Under the pieces are notes generated by a model. It was given only the letters and a program-made list of their open reading frames with translations, was not told the DNA's origin and ran no database searches. Of a stretch of DNA of 64,000 bases, positions 1 to 8,315 are shown one piece after another. This DNA is from Mesorhizobium sp. M2A.F.Ca.ET.046.03.2.1. GTDB taxonomy: Bacteria; Pseudomonadota; Alphaproteobacteria; Rhizobiales; Rhizobiaceae. Each line of letters starts with the position of its first letter. Positions within the stretch are counted from its first letter, which is position 1. Location: positions 2,790,001-2,854,000 of the forward strand of contig NZ_CP034449.1 in the NCBI RefSeq assembly GCF_003952425.1. The letters run 5' to 3'. The position numbers and the translations under genes are program-made.

Positions 1-318
1 AGGAACATGATGGGCGCCAACGAGGCGCATGGCGCCGTGCCTTGGTTCTGGTCGGATCAGTACGGCCTGACCTTGCAGATCGCCGGGCTTCCCGACGAGG
101 GCAAGAGCATCGTGCGGCGCGACCTCGACGACGGCGCCTTCATTCTGTTCCATCTGGCGGAGGACGGCAGGCTGGTCGCCGCCAGCGGCATCGGCCCCGG
201 CAATGCGGTGGCGCGCGATATCCGCCTGGCGGAGATGCTGATCGCCAAGCGGGGGAAGCCGGCGCCGGAAGCGCTCGGCTCGCAGGCGGTCAAGCTGAAG
301 TCGCTGCTGGCAGCTTGA
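1..318 (+). CDS. Ferredoxin reductase, C-terminal part (5' end outside window)
   Basis: The reading frame is open from base 1, so this is the end of a gene that begins upstream. The visible ~105 residues match the C-terminal domain (Reductase_C) of FAD/NAD-dependent ferredoxin reductases of the rhodocoxin/putidaredoxin reductase type: a VPWFWSDQYG motif, then a beta-rich stretch and a final helix. In that family the segment packs against the FAD and NADH domains and helps bind the ferredoxin partner. The nucleotide-binding domains cannot be seen here, so cofactor preference and partner are unknown. The next gene is convergent, 7 bases away. Confidence 0.75.
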   Translation, partial: RNMMGANEAHGAVPWFWSDQYGLTLQIAGLPDEGKSIVRRDLDDGAFILFHLAEDGRLVAASGIGPGNAVARDIRLAEMLIAKRGKPAPEALGSQAVKLKSLLAA

Positions 319-325
319 GGTCTGG

Positions 326-1285
326 TTAGAAAAGCGCCTTCAGCTCGTCCAGCTTGTCGTTGACCAGCCAGCCGTAATAGTTCTCCTCGGGCAGCTTTTC
401 CGGTTCGCCGGCGGCGCGGCGTCTGTCGTTCTCGGCCTTCAGCGCATAGGCGCGCTGCTCGGGGTTGCCGACATTGTAGAGCGTGGCGGTAAGCCCCGGA
501 TTGTGGGAGATGTCGAAGCCGGCGATGCTGCGATAGGCGTCGATCGACTTCCTGATGGTCGCTGCAACGTAAGGCAGCGTCAGGTCCGGGTCCATGATGG
601 TCTTGTAGACCGCATTGGGATCCTCGACATCAAGCTTCGGCAGGCCGGAGACCTTGTGCACGAGATCGCTCATCTGCAGCGCGGTCAGCGGGTTCAACTG
701 GCCGAGACCGAAGGTCTGGCCGGCATAATAGGGCTGGAAGAAGGTTGCGCCGAAGCGGTCGTTGGGGAAGCTTGTGCCGCCGACGGTCTTGCCGCGAAAG
801 GCATGGTTCCACACCTGCTCGCGGCATTCCCACAGATCGTAGCTGTCGTCCATGCCGGCGCATTTCTTGAATTCCGGCCGCTGAACGAAATCGCCGACAT
901 CCTCGCCCTCATAGGCGAAGGTCAGCTTGCTCGACAGATAGGACATCGCCTTGACGTAGTAGGTCTGCAGGCGGTCATAGGCGTCGACATTGTAGGTGTG
1001 CTCGCCGACGATGGCGCCGACGATATGCATCGGATCGATACCGTAGGCAGCCGCCACCTTCCTGATCTTGCCGCGCAGCTCGGCATCGTTCTGCAGCAAC
1101 GCGTAGACTTTACGGTACTTGGCCTGGAAGGTGGTGTTGGTTGCCTGGGTGCGCCGGCTGGACGCGCCCGGAATGTCCGGCTGCACGGCGTTGCGATTGC
1201 CCGGAGGCACCATGGTCGCGGCATCGGCGATCGTCACCGCCGCCGCCAAAGCGATGCCCAGAAAAAGCAGGATATATTTCTTCAT
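326..1285 (-). CDS. DUF1402 family exported protein
   Basis: A 319-residue protein with a clear signal peptide (MKKY, then a hydrophobic stretch ending at ADA near residue 22), so it is probably periplasmic. It matches the DUF1402 family, common in Rhizobiales and without a settled function. Two stretches resemble lysozyme/lytic transglycosylase folds: GAIVGEHT near residue 90, with a glutamate in the place of a catalytic acid, and FGLGQLNPLTA near residue 190, like the GLMQLMP motif. A role in peptidoglycan cleavage is therefore an inference, not established. It stands alone, convergent with the preceding reductase gene. Confidence 0.75.
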   Translation of the reverse strand: MKKYILLFLGIALAAAVTIADAATMVPPGNRNAVQPDIPGASSRRTQATNTTFQAKYRKVYALLQNDAELRGKIRKVAAAYGIDPMHIVGAIVGEHTYNVDAYDRLQTYYVKAMSYLSSKLTFAYEGEDVGDFVQRPEFKKCAGMDDSYDLWECREQVWNHAFRGKTVGGTSFPNDRFGATFFQPYYAGQTFGLGQLNPLTALQMSDLVHKVSGLPKLDVEDPNAVYKTIMDPDLTLPYVAATIRKSIDAYRSIAGFDISHNPGLTATLYNVGNPEQRAYALKAENDRRRAAGEPEKLPEENYYGWLVNDKLDELKALF

Positions 1286-1368
1286 GCCGCCGCCTTTGAA
1301 TTCGCGGCAAACTAGGAAAAGCGCACGACAGAGTCGAGAGAAGGCGCGGTCAAACCGGATCGAAAGGC

Positions 1369-1390
1369 GGCCAGATGGTACCGTCTGGCC
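1369..1390. other. Short inverted repeat in intergenic space
   Basis: GGCCAGA and TCTGGCC form a 7-base perfect inverted repeat around 8 bases, lying 84 bases upstream of the DUF1402 start on its strand. It could be an operator or a transcript hairpin. There is no T-run, so it is not a typical terminator. Confidence 0.3.
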
Positions 1391-1474
1391 ACACTGCAGG
1401 TTTTAGATAAAGGACCGTCACCAAGAGATCAGCCGCCGTTAAATTGCCGAGCCGGCGGATATCGGTCAACGGCA

Positions 1475-1918
1475 TTAATCCGAGCCAGCTGAGAGCTGCT
1501 CCAGGGTCATGCAGAGATTGGCGATTTCACGGGGAGCCTTCTGGTGCAGCACTCGTACAAGGCGTTCATCCGCGGTCACAAAGCGACAGTTTCGGCTCAT
1601 CGCAAGGCAGACATACATGCAGTCATAGGCCGGATGACCGATATCCGTCGCCAGTTCGGTCGCTTTGGCGAGCAATCCCCGCATGCCGAACAATTCGATA
1701 TCGCTACGCTCCAGCAAGCTTGCGGCCATCTTCGCCTCTTCGCGACTGACTTCACCGCGCAGGACCTTCTTCCAGAGAATGTTGGCGCACTCAACGATCA
1801 GCAGTTCCGGCGCCGCGAAGCGTCGACCATGCCGCAAGCCAAGTGCCAGAGACGTACCCTCCTCCTCGACCACCCATTTGACAGCGATGCTGGCGTCTAC
1901 GACGAGCGTTTCCGTCAC
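1475..1918 (-). CDS. vapC: VapC/FitB-type PIN-domain toxin
   Basis: A 147-residue PIN-domain protein, the usual VapC length. The acidic residues that hold the catalytic Mg2+ are visible: Asp in VVDASIAVKW at the N-terminus, Glu in IVECANILWK, Asp in HPAYDCMYV and Asp in VTADERLV. VapC toxins are ribonucleases that cut tRNA or rRNA when the antitoxin is degraded. The start overlaps the stop of the upstream antitoxin gene by 4 bases (ATGA), so the two are translationally coupled. The frame is intact and the PIN residues are present, so the toxin is probably functional. The RNA target cannot be read from sequence. Confidence 0.88.
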   Translation of the reverse strand: MTETLVVDASIAVKWVVEEEGTSLALGLRHGRRFAAPELLIVECANILWKKVLRGEVSREEAKMAASLLERSDIELFGMRGLLAKATELATDIGHPAYDCMYVCLAMSRNCRFVTADERLVRVLHQKAPREIANLCMTLEQLSAGSD

Positions 1919-2154
1919 CGTTCGTCACGTCCTTCGCGCAGCAGCACTTCGGAGGGTGTCTGCTTTCGCTGCGCGGTGAGCCGCCGCAGCCGGGCGGCCA
2001 GTTCATCGAACGAGGGCTCGCTCTCATTTTCCAGCGCCTGCCTGAGGATTTCACGGTGCTCGGCCTCAGCCGAGCGCCCATGCCGGGCGGCACGCATCTT
2101 CAGCTTGGCGATCAAGTCGTCATCCAGATTGCGGACGTGCAGATTTCCGGCCAT
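1915..2154 (-). CDS. vapB: FitA/VapB-type ribbon-helix-helix antitoxin
   Basis: A 79-residue protein with an Arc/FitA ribbon-helix-helix N-terminus (LHVRNLDDDL, then KLKMRAARHGRSAEAEHREIL), a DNA-binding dimer fold. The C-terminal ~30 residues are polar and probably wrap the toxin. It precedes the PIN toxin gene and overlaps it by 4 bases, the standard antitoxin-first order. A perfect palindrome at 2165-2181 lies just upstream and is a candidate autoregulatory operator. A GGAAGG ribosome-binding site precedes the ATG. Confidence 0.85.
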   Translation of the reverse strand: MAGNLHVRNLDDDLIAKLKMRAARHGRSAEAEHREILRQALENESEPSFDELAARLRRLTAQRKQTPSEVLLREGRDER

Positions 2155-2164
2155 ACGCCTTCCA

Positions 2165-2181
2165 TGCTCTCATTGAGAGCA
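2165..2181. promoter_or_regulatory. Candidate vapBC operator palindrome
   Basis: TGCTCTCA, one T, then TGAGAGCA: a perfect 8-base inverted repeat about 11 bases upstream of the antitoxin ATG. FitAB/VapBC complexes repress their own operon by binding palindromes in this position. Assignment is by position and symmetry only. Confidence 0.5.
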
Positions 2182-2289
2182 ATGATAGCATTGGGCCAGC
2201 ATCCAATCAAGACCCGCGCTGGGCGCGGCAGACATCCGTCCCATGCGCCAACGAGCGAGAAGGAAGGATAGCTGCCGCCGGCGGCGGAG

Positions 2290-3600
2290 CTACAGGATGA
2301 AGCGCGACAGGTCGGTGTTGCGCGACAGGTCGCCGACATGCTTCTCGACATAGGCGGCGTCGATGACGACTTGGGTGCCGTTGCGGTCCGGCGCGTCGTA
2401 GGAGATCTCGTCCAGCACGCGCTCCATGACCGTCTGCAGGCGCCGTGCGCCGATGTTCTCGACGCTGGCGTTGAGGTCGACGGCGATGCCGGCCAGCGAA
2501 TCGATGGCGTCGTCGGTGAAGCTCAGCTCGACGCCCTCGGTCTTCATCAGCGCGATATACTGCTTGATGAGGCTGGCCTCGGTCTCGGTGAGGATGCGGA
2601 CGAAATCCGCCTTCTCCAGCGCGCGCAGCTCGACGCGGATCGGCAGGCGGCCCTGCAATTCCGGCAGCAAGTCTGACGGCTTCGAGACGTGGAAGGCGCC
2701 GGAAGCGATGAACAGGATATGGTCGGTCTTGATCGGCCCGTATTTGGTCGCGACCGTGGTGCCTTCGACCAGCGGCAGCAGGTCGCGCTGCACGCCCTCG
2801 CGCGACGGGCCGCCCGAAATGTCGCTCCTGGCCGCGATCTTGTCGATCTCGTCGAGGAAGACGATGCCGTCGTTCTCGGCCGAGTCCAGCGCGCGACGCA
2901 CGACCTCGTCCTGGTCGAGCAGCTTGTCGGACTCGTCGTTGACGAGCAGCGCGTAGGAATCGCGCACCGTCGTCTTGCGGGTCTTGGTCCTGCGGCCGCC
3001 CATCGCCTTCGACAGCATGTCGTTGATGTTGAGCACGCCGACATTGGCGCCCGGCATGCCGGGGATCTCGAAGCCTGGCATGCCGCCATTGCCGGTGTCG
3101 GCCACCTCGATCTCGATCTCCTTGTCGTCGAGCTCGCCGTCGCGCAGCTTCTTGCGGAAAGAATCGCGCGTGGCCGGGCTCGCCGTCTTGCCGACCAGGG
3201 CTTCCAGCACGCGCTCCTCGGCGTTGATCTGGGCGCGCGCGGCGACATCCTCGCGCATCTTTTCGCGGGTCAGGCCGATGGCGACCTCGACGAGGTCGCG
3301 CACGATCTGCTCGACATCGCGGCCGACATAGCCGACCTCGGTGAACTTGGTCGCCTCGACCTTGACGAAGGGCGCGCCGGCGAGCCGCGCCAGGCGGCGC
3401 GAGATCTCGGTCTTGCCGACGCCGGTCGGGCCGATCATCAGGATGTTCTTCGGCATCACCTCTTCGCGCATCTGGCCTTCCAGCTGCTGGCGGCGCCAGC
3501 GGTTGCGCAAGGCGATGGCCACGGCGCGCTTGGCGTCCTTCTGGCCGATGATGAAGCGGTCGAGTTCCGAAACGATTTCGCGGGGAGAAAAGGTGCTCAT
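2290..3600 (-). CDS. hslU: ATP-dependent protease ATPase subunit HslU
   Basis: A 436-residue AAA+ unfoldase, the normal length for rhizobial HslU. The start at [20 protein letters not shown] is the conserved N-terminus; the longer reading frame upstream is not family sequence. Walker A GPTGVGKT lies at about 57-64 and Walker B IVFLDEID near 250. The C-terminal tail DLSRFIL is the conserved peptide that docks into HslV. HslU hexamers unfold substrates and pass them to the HslV peptidase in the cytoplasm, mainly under heat stress. It is the last gene of hslV-GNAT-DUF2585-hslU; the two inserted genes separate hslV and hslU, which are adjacent in many other bacteria. Confidence 0.97.
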   Translation of the reverse strand: MSTFSPREIVSELDRFIIGQKDAKRAVAIALRNRWRRQQLEGQMREEVMPKNILMIGPTGVGKTEISRRLARLAGAPFVKVEATKFTEVGYVGRDVEQIVRDLVEVAIGLTREKMREDVAARAQINAEERVLEALVGKTASPATRDSFRKKLRDGELDDKEIEIEVADTGNGGMPGFEIPGMPGANVGVLNINDMLSKAMGGRRTKTRKTTVRDSYALLVNDESDKLLDQDEVVRRALDSAENDGIVFLDEIDKIAARSDISGGPSREGVQRDLLPLVEGTTVATKYGPIKTDHILFIASGAFHVSKPSDLLPELQGRLPIRVELRALEKADFVRILTETEASLIKQYIALMKTEGVELSFTDDAIDSLAGIAVDLNASVENIGARRLQTVMERVLDEISYDAPDRNGTQVVIDAAYVEKHVGDLSRNTDLSRFIL

Positions 3601-3605
3601 ATTAC

Positions 3606-4202
3606 TCAAATTCCACTTTGCCACTGCCTGATGGACTCGAACGGATGCAGCAGCATGATCACGTTGAGCGTCAGATTGTCCCGGATGATGTAGCCCGTGC
3701 CGAGCTCGAAGATGAGCGCCAGGGCCACGATCACCCATATAGGTAGCTTTCGCGCCATCACAAATCCCAGCACCATGAACAGCGTGTCGGACACCGAGTT
3801 GATGATCGAATCGCCGTAATAATTCAGCGAGATGGTGCCGGCGCGGTAGCGCTCGATGATGAAGGGGCTGTTCTCCAGGATCTCCCAGCCGCCTTCGATG
3901 AGGACGGCGAAGGCGAGCCTCAACCCGACCGGCGAGCGCGGGAACAGCGCCCAGGCCAGCGCATAGAACAGGAAGCCGTGGATGATGTGCGAGAAGGTGT
4001 ACCAGTCGGCGATGTGCTGGGAATTCTCCGAGCTGTTGACCACGCCGTGCCAGAGCTTGACGTAGCCGCAGGTGCAGATCGGCGGATGCCCCATGCCGTA
4101 TAGGGTGCCCGCCTGGAACACGATCAAGGCGAGCACCAGCAGCAGGCCCATGCGCCAGCTGTCCTCATAGGCGGAAAGAGTCTTGTCCTCAGGCGCGGTC
4201 AT
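3606..4202 (-). CDS. DUF2585 (UPF0314) membrane protein
   Basis: A 198-residue protein with several hydrophobic helices (for example [32 protein letters not shown] and [18 protein letters not shown]), so an inner-membrane protein with about five segments. It matches the UPF0314/DUF2585 family known from Rhizobiales, function unknown. Family-type motifs include [11 protein letters not shown] and the closing LNVIMLLHP. It lies between the GNAT gene and hslU with very short gaps, so it is probably co-transcribed with hslVU. That suggests, but does not show, a link to protein quality control. Confidence 0.82.
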   Translation of the reverse strand: MTAPEDKTLSAYEDSWRMGLLLVLALIVFQAGTLYGMGHPPICTCGYVKLWHGVVNSSENSQHIADWYTFSHIIHGFLFYALAWALFPRSPVGLRLAFAVLIEGGWEILENSPFIIERYRAGTISLNYYGDSIINSVSDTLFMVLGFVMARKLPIWVIVALALIFELGTGYIIRDNLTLNVIMLLHPFESIRQWQSGI

Positions 4203-4205
4203 TCG

Positions 4206-4733
4206 TCAGTCCCCCAGATCTTCATCGTCGTCTTCGTCCGCATCGACGGCCATCAGCACGACGTCCCCATATTGCGAATGCCTGTGGCCGATCGGCCTGA
4301 AGCCGGCCTTCTCATAGGCGCGGATGGCGCGGCCGTTGTCGGGATGCGGGTCGATGATGACGCGCGGCGCGCCTTCCCCGAACAGTTCCTCGACGAACTG
4401 GCTCAGGATTGCCGAGCCATGGCCGACACCGACCAGCTCCGGCGGGCCGATCGTAAGATCGACGCCCAGCGTGCCGAAGGGCTGGTCGGCGTAAGGATGG
4501 TCGTCCTCCAGATGCGGATCATAGCTCTGCAGATAGGCGATCGGCCTGCCGTCGAGCTCGACGATCAGCGGCTCCACCGAGACCGAATCCATATGCTCGC
4601 GGATCTCGGCGATTTCCTTGTCCGGATCGTCCCAACACTCAGCGACATGCGGCTCGCGCAGCCACCTGGCGATCAACGCCAGATCCTTCTCGGTGACCGG
4701 CCGAAAATCGTAGCTATGCTGCTGAGTGACCAT
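4206..4733 (-). CDS. GNAT-family N-acetyltransferase (AAC(6')/IucB-like)
   Basis: About 175 residues when started at MVTQQHSYDF. It shows the GNAT core: TLGVDLTIG as beta-4, then VGVGHGSAIL as the pyrophosphate loop for acetyl-CoA, and NGRAIRAYEKAGF near the C-terminus. This layout is nearest to aminoglycoside 6'-acetyltransferase and siderophore-acetylase relatives, but the substrate is unknown. The C-terminus is a run of acidic residues. A start 18 codons upstream (4787) is possible, but those codons lie in a dispersed palindromic repeat (4728-4776). The repeat also contains the proposed start codon. The gene lies in the hslV-hslU operon. Confidence 0.82.
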   Translation of the reverse strand: MVTQQHSYDFRPVTEKDLALIARWLREPHVAECWDDPDKEIAEIREHMDSVSVEPLIVELDGRPIAYLQSYDPHLEDDHPYADQPFGTLGVDLTIGPPELVGVGHGSAILSQFVEELFGEGAPRVIIDPHPDNGRAIRAYEKAGFRPIGHRHSQYGDVVLMAVDADEDDDEDLGD

Positions 4734-4776
4734 GACCTTATCCAAAAACCGGCTCCCACTTTTTGGGATCATGGTC
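4728..4776. repeat. Dispersed palindromic repeat (GACCATGA...TCATGGTC type)
   Basis: About 49 bases with inverted ends GACCATGA and TCATGGTC and an inner AAAAACCGGCTCCCACTTTTT segment. It resembles the 9946-9993 element in having ATGATC/GATCAT ends and an ACCGG-centred core. It lies across the start of the GNAT gene. Read on the minus strand it is open and gives MIPKSGSRFLDKVMV, so it could be translated as a leader. Confidence 0.75.
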
Positions 4777-4783
4777 GGCAAGC

Positions 4784-5335
4784 TCAAGCGGCATCGAGCG
4801 TTTCGACAACAAAATTGTTGTTGGTGTAGACGCAGATGTCGGACGCGATCTGCATGGCCTTGCGGGCGATCTCCTCGGCGTCCTTGTCGGTGTCGATCAG
4901 CGCGCGGGCCGCGGCCAGGGCGTAATTGCCGCCGGAGCCTATGGCCATCACGCCATGCTCGGGTTCCAGCACGTCGCCATTGCCGGTCAGCGCCAGCGAG
5001 ACCGACTTGTCGGCGACCAGCATCATGGCTTCCAGGCGGCGCAGGTAACGGTCGGTGCGCCAGTCCTTGGCGAGCTCGACGCAGGCGCGCGTCAGCTGAT
5101 CGGGATATTGCTCGAGCTTGGCTTCGAGCCGCTCCAAGAGGGTGAAGGCGTCGGCAGTGGCGCCGGCGAAGCCGGCAATGACGCTGCCTCCCTTGCCGAT
5201 GCGGCGCACCTTGCGGGCGTTGCCCTTCATGATGGTCTGGCCAAGGCTGACCTGGCCGTCGCCGGCGATCACGACCTTGTTGCCCTTGCGCACGCTGATG
5301 ATGGTCGTGGCGTGCATGGTGAGTTCATTCGACAT
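4784..5335 (-). CDS. hslV: ATP-dependent protease peptidase subunit HslV
   Basis: A 183-residue proteasome-beta-like peptidase. The mature enzyme should begin at the Thr-Thr of [11 protein letters not shown] after removal of a short propeptide, giving the N-terminal threonine nucleophile. GDGQVSLG and the later [14 protein letters not shown] are typical. It forms a double hexamer capped by HslU. It is the first gene of the minus-strand operon and diverges from hisB across about 214 bases. On its strand an ATTGGCC / 16 bases / CCCATCC arrangement (5392-5421) weakly resembles an alphaproteobacterial RpoH promoter; this is a suggestion only. Confidence 0.97.
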   Translation of the reverse strand: MSNELTMHATTIISVRKGNKVVIAGDGQVSLGQTIMKGNARKVRRIGKGGSVIAGFAGATADAFTLLERLEAKLEQYPDQLTRACVELAKDWRTDRYLRRLEAMMLVADKSVSLALTGNGDVLEPEHGVMAIGSGGNYALAAARALIDTDKDAEEIARKAMQIASDICVYTNNNFVVETLDAA

Positions 5336-5549
5336 TTTGAGCTCCGATTCGCGCTATCCCTTGAAGGCGATTGGCGCGGTACGAGTGAGTTGGATGGGCC
5401 ATATGTATGCATAAGGCCAATGATTGCAAACCGCCCCGCGGCGAAGGCCGATAGTGGCCGGAATGGCAACTGGCAATCGCCGGATCATGCTGATAGAAGG
5501 CTTTCGTTTTCAAGCCCGGGGCCCCGATCAGGGCAATAAGGACACGACG

Positions 5550-6146
5550 ATGACGCGTTCGGCCGAAGTCAGCCGCAAGACCAGGGAAACCGAGATTTCG
5601 GTCTCGGTCCATGTCGACGGCAAGGGCAAGGCCGACATTTCGACCGGCGTCGGCTTCTTCGACCATATGCTCGACCAGCTGTCGCGCCACTCGCTGATCG
5701 ACATGACCATCAAGGCCAAGGGCGACCTGCATATCGACGACCACCACACGGTCGAGGATACGGGGATCGCGATCGGCCAGGCGCTGAGCAAGGCGTTGGG
5801 CGAGCGGCGCGGCATCATGCGCTACGCCTCGATCGACCTTGCCATGGACGAGACGCTGACCCGCGCGGCGATCGACGTGTCCGGCCGGCCGTTTCTGGTC
5901 TGGAACGTCGGCTTCTCCTCGCCGAGGATCGGCACGTTCGATACCGAACTGGTGCGCGAGTTCTTCCAGGCTCTGGCGCAGAATGCCGGCATCACGCTGC
6001 ATGTGACCAACCATTACGGCGCCAACAACCATCATATTGCCGAGACCTGCTTCAAGGCGGTGGCGCGCGTGCTGCGGGCAGCACTCGAGCCAGATCCGCG
6101 CCAGCCGGATGCCGTGCCTTCCACCAAGGGATCGCTGAAAGGATAG
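5550..6146 (+). CDS. hisB: Imidazoleglycerol-phosphate dehydratase HisB
   Basis: A 198-residue enzyme that dehydrates imidazole glycerol phosphate to imidazole acetol phosphate in histidine synthesis. It is monofunctional, without the phosphatase domain of the E. coli fusion. Metal-binding motifs are visible: [15 protein letters not shown], and the mirrored [12 protein letters not shown]. The start at MTRSAEV is preceded by AAGGA; the longer upstream frame is not family sequence. First gene of the his cluster, with DUF2628 three bases downstream. Confidence 0.97.
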   Translation: MTRSAEVSRKTRETEISVSVHVDGKGKADISTGVGFFDHMLDQLSRHSLIDMTIKAKGDLHIDDHHTVEDTGIAIGQALSKALGERRGIMRYASIDLAMDETLTRAAIDVSGRPFLVWNVGFSSPRIGTFDTELVREFFQALAQNAGITLHVTNHYGANNHHIAETCFKAVARVLRAALEPDPRQPDAVPSTKGSLKG

Positions 6147-6149
6147 GCT

Positions 6150-6623
6150 ATGGCGATCTATGTCGTGATGGAGCCGCCGGCCGGCAAAAAAGCCGAGGAC
6201 GTCCATTTTGTGCGCGACAGCTTCACCTGGCTCGGTTTCCTGTTCTCGCCGCTCTGGCTCGCCTGGAACCGGCTGTGGATCGAGGCGGTGTTGGCCTTCG
6301 TCGTCATGGCGGTGTTGTCGGCGCTCGGTGAGAGGCTCGGGCTCGAATGGGCCGGATCAATGCTGTCACTGCTGGTCTCGCTCTATGTCGGCTTCGAAGG
6401 CCAGGCCCTGCGCATCGCGACTCTGCGGCGGCGCGGCTGGCGCGAATGGGGCGTGGTCGAGGCCGGCGATCTCGCCGATGCCGAGATACGCTTTGCGGCG
6501 GAGGTCGATGACCATGAGCCAGAGCCAACGCCAATGCCGCGCATCATACCGGACGCGTCGCTGGCGCGACCGCCGCAAACCGGCATGGCGCTGGGCCTGA
6601 CCCATACGCCTGGAAGGCCCTGA
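6150..6623 (+). CDS. DUF2628 domain membrane protein
   Basis: A 157-residue protein of the DUF2628 family. The N-terminal half has [19 protein letters not shown] followed by two hydrophobic segments (residues ~45-60 and ~70-90), so it is probably an inner-membrane protein with a soluble, proline-rich C-terminus. It sits between hisB and hisH with gaps of 3 bases or fewer, so it is co-transcribed with histidine genes. Its function is unknown and the position does not by itself show a role in histidine synthesis. Confidence 0.8.
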   Translation: MAIYVVMEPPAGKKAEDVHFVRDSFTWLGFLFSPLWLAWNRLWIEAVLAFVVMAVLSALGERLGLEWAGSMLSLLVSLYVGFEGQALRIATLRRRGWREWGVVEAGDLADAEIRFAAEVDDHEPEPTPMPRIIPDASLARPPQTGMALGLTHTPGRP

Positions 6624-6624
6624 C

Positions 6625-7275
6625 ATGCGGGTAGCCATCATCGACTACGGCTCGGGCAATCTGCGCTCGGCCACCAAGGCTTTCGAGCGCGCCGCGCGCG
6701 AGGGAGGCATTGCAGCGACGATCGAGCTGACGGCCGATGCCGAGCGGGTGCGTTCCGCCGACCGCATCGTGCTGCCGGGCGTCGGCGCCTATGCCGACTG
6801 CGCCGCCGGCCTGCACGCGGTGCCAGGCATGTGGGAGGCGGTGGAGGAAGCGGCAATCGCCAAGGGGCGGCCGTTCCTCGGCATCTGCGTCGGCATGCAG
6901 TTGATGTCGCAACGCGGGTTGGAAAAGACCATCACCAAGGGCCTTGGCTGGATCGCCGGCGACGTCAAGGAGATTCAGCCCTCCGATCCAACGCTGAAAA
7001 TCCCGCAGATCGGCTGGAACACGATCGACCTTATCCGCCCCCATCCGCTGTTTTCCGGCATCGAGACCGGCCCGAGGGGACTGCACGCCTATTTCGTCCA
7101 TTCCTATCATCTGGACGCGAAGAACCCGGACGAGGTGCTGGCGGTTGCCGACTATGGCGGCCCGGTGACGGCGGCGGTCGCCCGCGACAACCTCGCCGGC
7201 ACGCAGTTCCATCCCGAGAAGAGCCAGGCGCTCGGCCTGGCGCTGATCACCAATTTCCTGAAATGGAGGCCCTGA
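6625..7275 (+). CDS. hisH: Imidazole glycerol phosphate synthase glutamine amidotransferase HisH
   Basis: A 216-residue class I glutaminase. It releases ammonia from glutamine and passes it to HisF, which makes imidazole glycerol phosphate and AICAR. The catalytic Cys lies in [11 protein letters not shown] and the His/Glu pair in [10 protein letters not shown] near the end. The [10 protein letters not shown] start is typical. It lies immediately after DUF2628 and 2 bases before DUF1330. Confidence 0.97.
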   Translation: MRVAIIDYGSGNLRSATKAFERAAREGGIAATIELTADAERVRSADRIVLPGVGAYADCAAGLHAVPGMWEAVEEAAIAKGRPFLGICVGMQLMSQRGLEKTITKGLGWIAGDVKEIQPSDPTLKIPQIGWNTIDLIRPHPLFSGIETGPRGLHAYFVHSYHLDAKNPDEVLAVADYGGPVTAAVARDNLAGTQFHPEKSQALGLALITNFLKWRP

Positions 7276-7277
7276 AA

Positions 7278-7568
7278 ATGAGCAGGAAGGGCTATTGGAT
7301 GGCGATGATCGATGTCCGCGATCCCGACGTCTACAAGCAGTATATCGAAGCGAATGCCGTCGCCTTCGCGAAATACGGGGCGAAATTCGCGGTCCGCGCG
7401 GGCCGCTACGAGAGCCCGGAAGGACCGACCGGCAACCGTCACGTGCTGGTGGAGTTCGAGTCCTACGACAAGGCAATCGAATGCTATCATTCGCCTGAAT
7501 ATCAGCACGCCTCGAAATTCCGGCTCGCCGCTTCGACCGGTCATTTCGTCATCGTCGAGGGCGACTGA
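7278..7568 (+). CDS. DUF1330 domain protein
   Basis: A 96-residue protein of the DUF1330 family, which adopts a ferredoxin-like dimeric alpha-beta fold. Typical motifs are KGYWMAMIDVRD at the start, then FAVRAGRYE, and the central VLVEFESYDKAIECYHSPEYQ. No enzymatic activity is established for the family. It lies between hisH and hisA, 2 and 3 bases from its neighbours, so it belongs to the his transcript. A paralogue lies at 61731-62018 with the same KGYW and CYHSPEYQ motifs. Confidence 0.87.
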   Translation: MSRKGYWMAMIDVRDPDVYKQYIEANAVAFAKYGAKFAVRAGRYESPEGPTGNRHVLVEFESYDKAIECYHSPEYQHASKFRLAASTGHFVIVEGD

Positions 7569-7571
7569 CCC

Positions 7572-8315
7572 ATGATCCTGTTTCCAGCCATAGACCTCAA
7601 GGACGGCAAATGCGTGCGCCTGAAACACGGCGACATGGCCACCGCCACGATCTATAATGACGACCCCGCCGCGCAGGCACGGGCCTTCGAGGACCAGGGC
7701 TTCGAGTGGCTGCATGTCGTCGACCTCAACGGCGCCTTCAAGGGCCAGAGCGTCAACAGCGCCGCGGTCGGGGCTATCCTCAGGGCGACGAAGAACCCGG
7801 TGCAGCTCGGCGGCGGAATCCGCACCTTGCCGCAGATCGAAGACTGGCTGGACCGCGGCCTGACGCGCGTCATCCTCGGCACCGTGGCCGTGCGCGAACC
7901 CGAACTCGTCAAGGAAGCGTGCAAGGCTTTTCCGGGAAAAATCGCAGTCGGCATCGACGCCAAGGGCGGCAAGGTGGCCGTCGAGGGCTGGGCCGAAGCC
8001 TCCGAGCTCGGCGTCATCGAGCTGGCCAGGAAATTCGAGGGCGCCGGCGTTGCCGCTATCATCTACACCGACATCGACCGCGACGGCGTGCTGACCGGCA
8101 TCAACTGGGATTCGACCATCGACCTCGCGGAAGCGGTTTCCATTCCCGTGATCGCATCCGGCGGCCTCGCCTCGATTGCCGACATCGTGCGCATGACCAT
8201 GCCCGACGCGCAAAAACTCGAAGGCGCGATCTCGGGCCGCGCCCTATATGACGGACGTATCGACCCGGCCGAGGCACTGGCGATCCTGCGCGGCGAACGG
8301 GCGGAGGCAGAATAG
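7572..8315 (+). CDS. hisA: ProFAR isomerase HisA
   Basis: A 247-residue TIM-barrel isomerase that opens the ribose ring of N'-ProFAR to PRFAR. The N-terminal [14 protein letters not shown] carries the first catalytic Asp, and [13 protein letters not shown] carries the second; GGGIR and ASGGLAS are the phosphate-binding loops. It is homologous to HisF downstream. The stop codon shares one base with the GTG start of the next gene. Confidence 0.97.
   Translation: MILFPAIDLKDGKCVRLKHGDMATATIYNDDPAAQARAFEDQGFEWLHVVDLNGAFKGQSVNSAAVGAILRATKNPVQLGGGIRTLPQIEDWLDRGLTRVILGTVAVREPELVKEACKAFPGKIAVGIDAKGGKVAVEGWAEASELGVIELARKFEGAGVAAIIYTDIDRDGVLTGINWDSTIDLAEAVSIPVIASGGLASIADIVRMTMPDAQKLEGAISGRALYDGRIDPAEALAILRGERAEAE

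Noticed and set aside
2689..3693. Long plus-strand open frame (334 codons) opposite hslU
   Set aside because: It lies antisense to the well-supported hslU gene and shows the Ala/Arg/Asp-rich pattern of a shadow frame in high-GC DNA.
5392..5421. RpoH-like promoter upstream of hslV
   Set aside because: The -35 (ATTGGCC) and -10 (CCCATCC) match the consensus poorly; mentioned in the hslV entry but not called as a feature.
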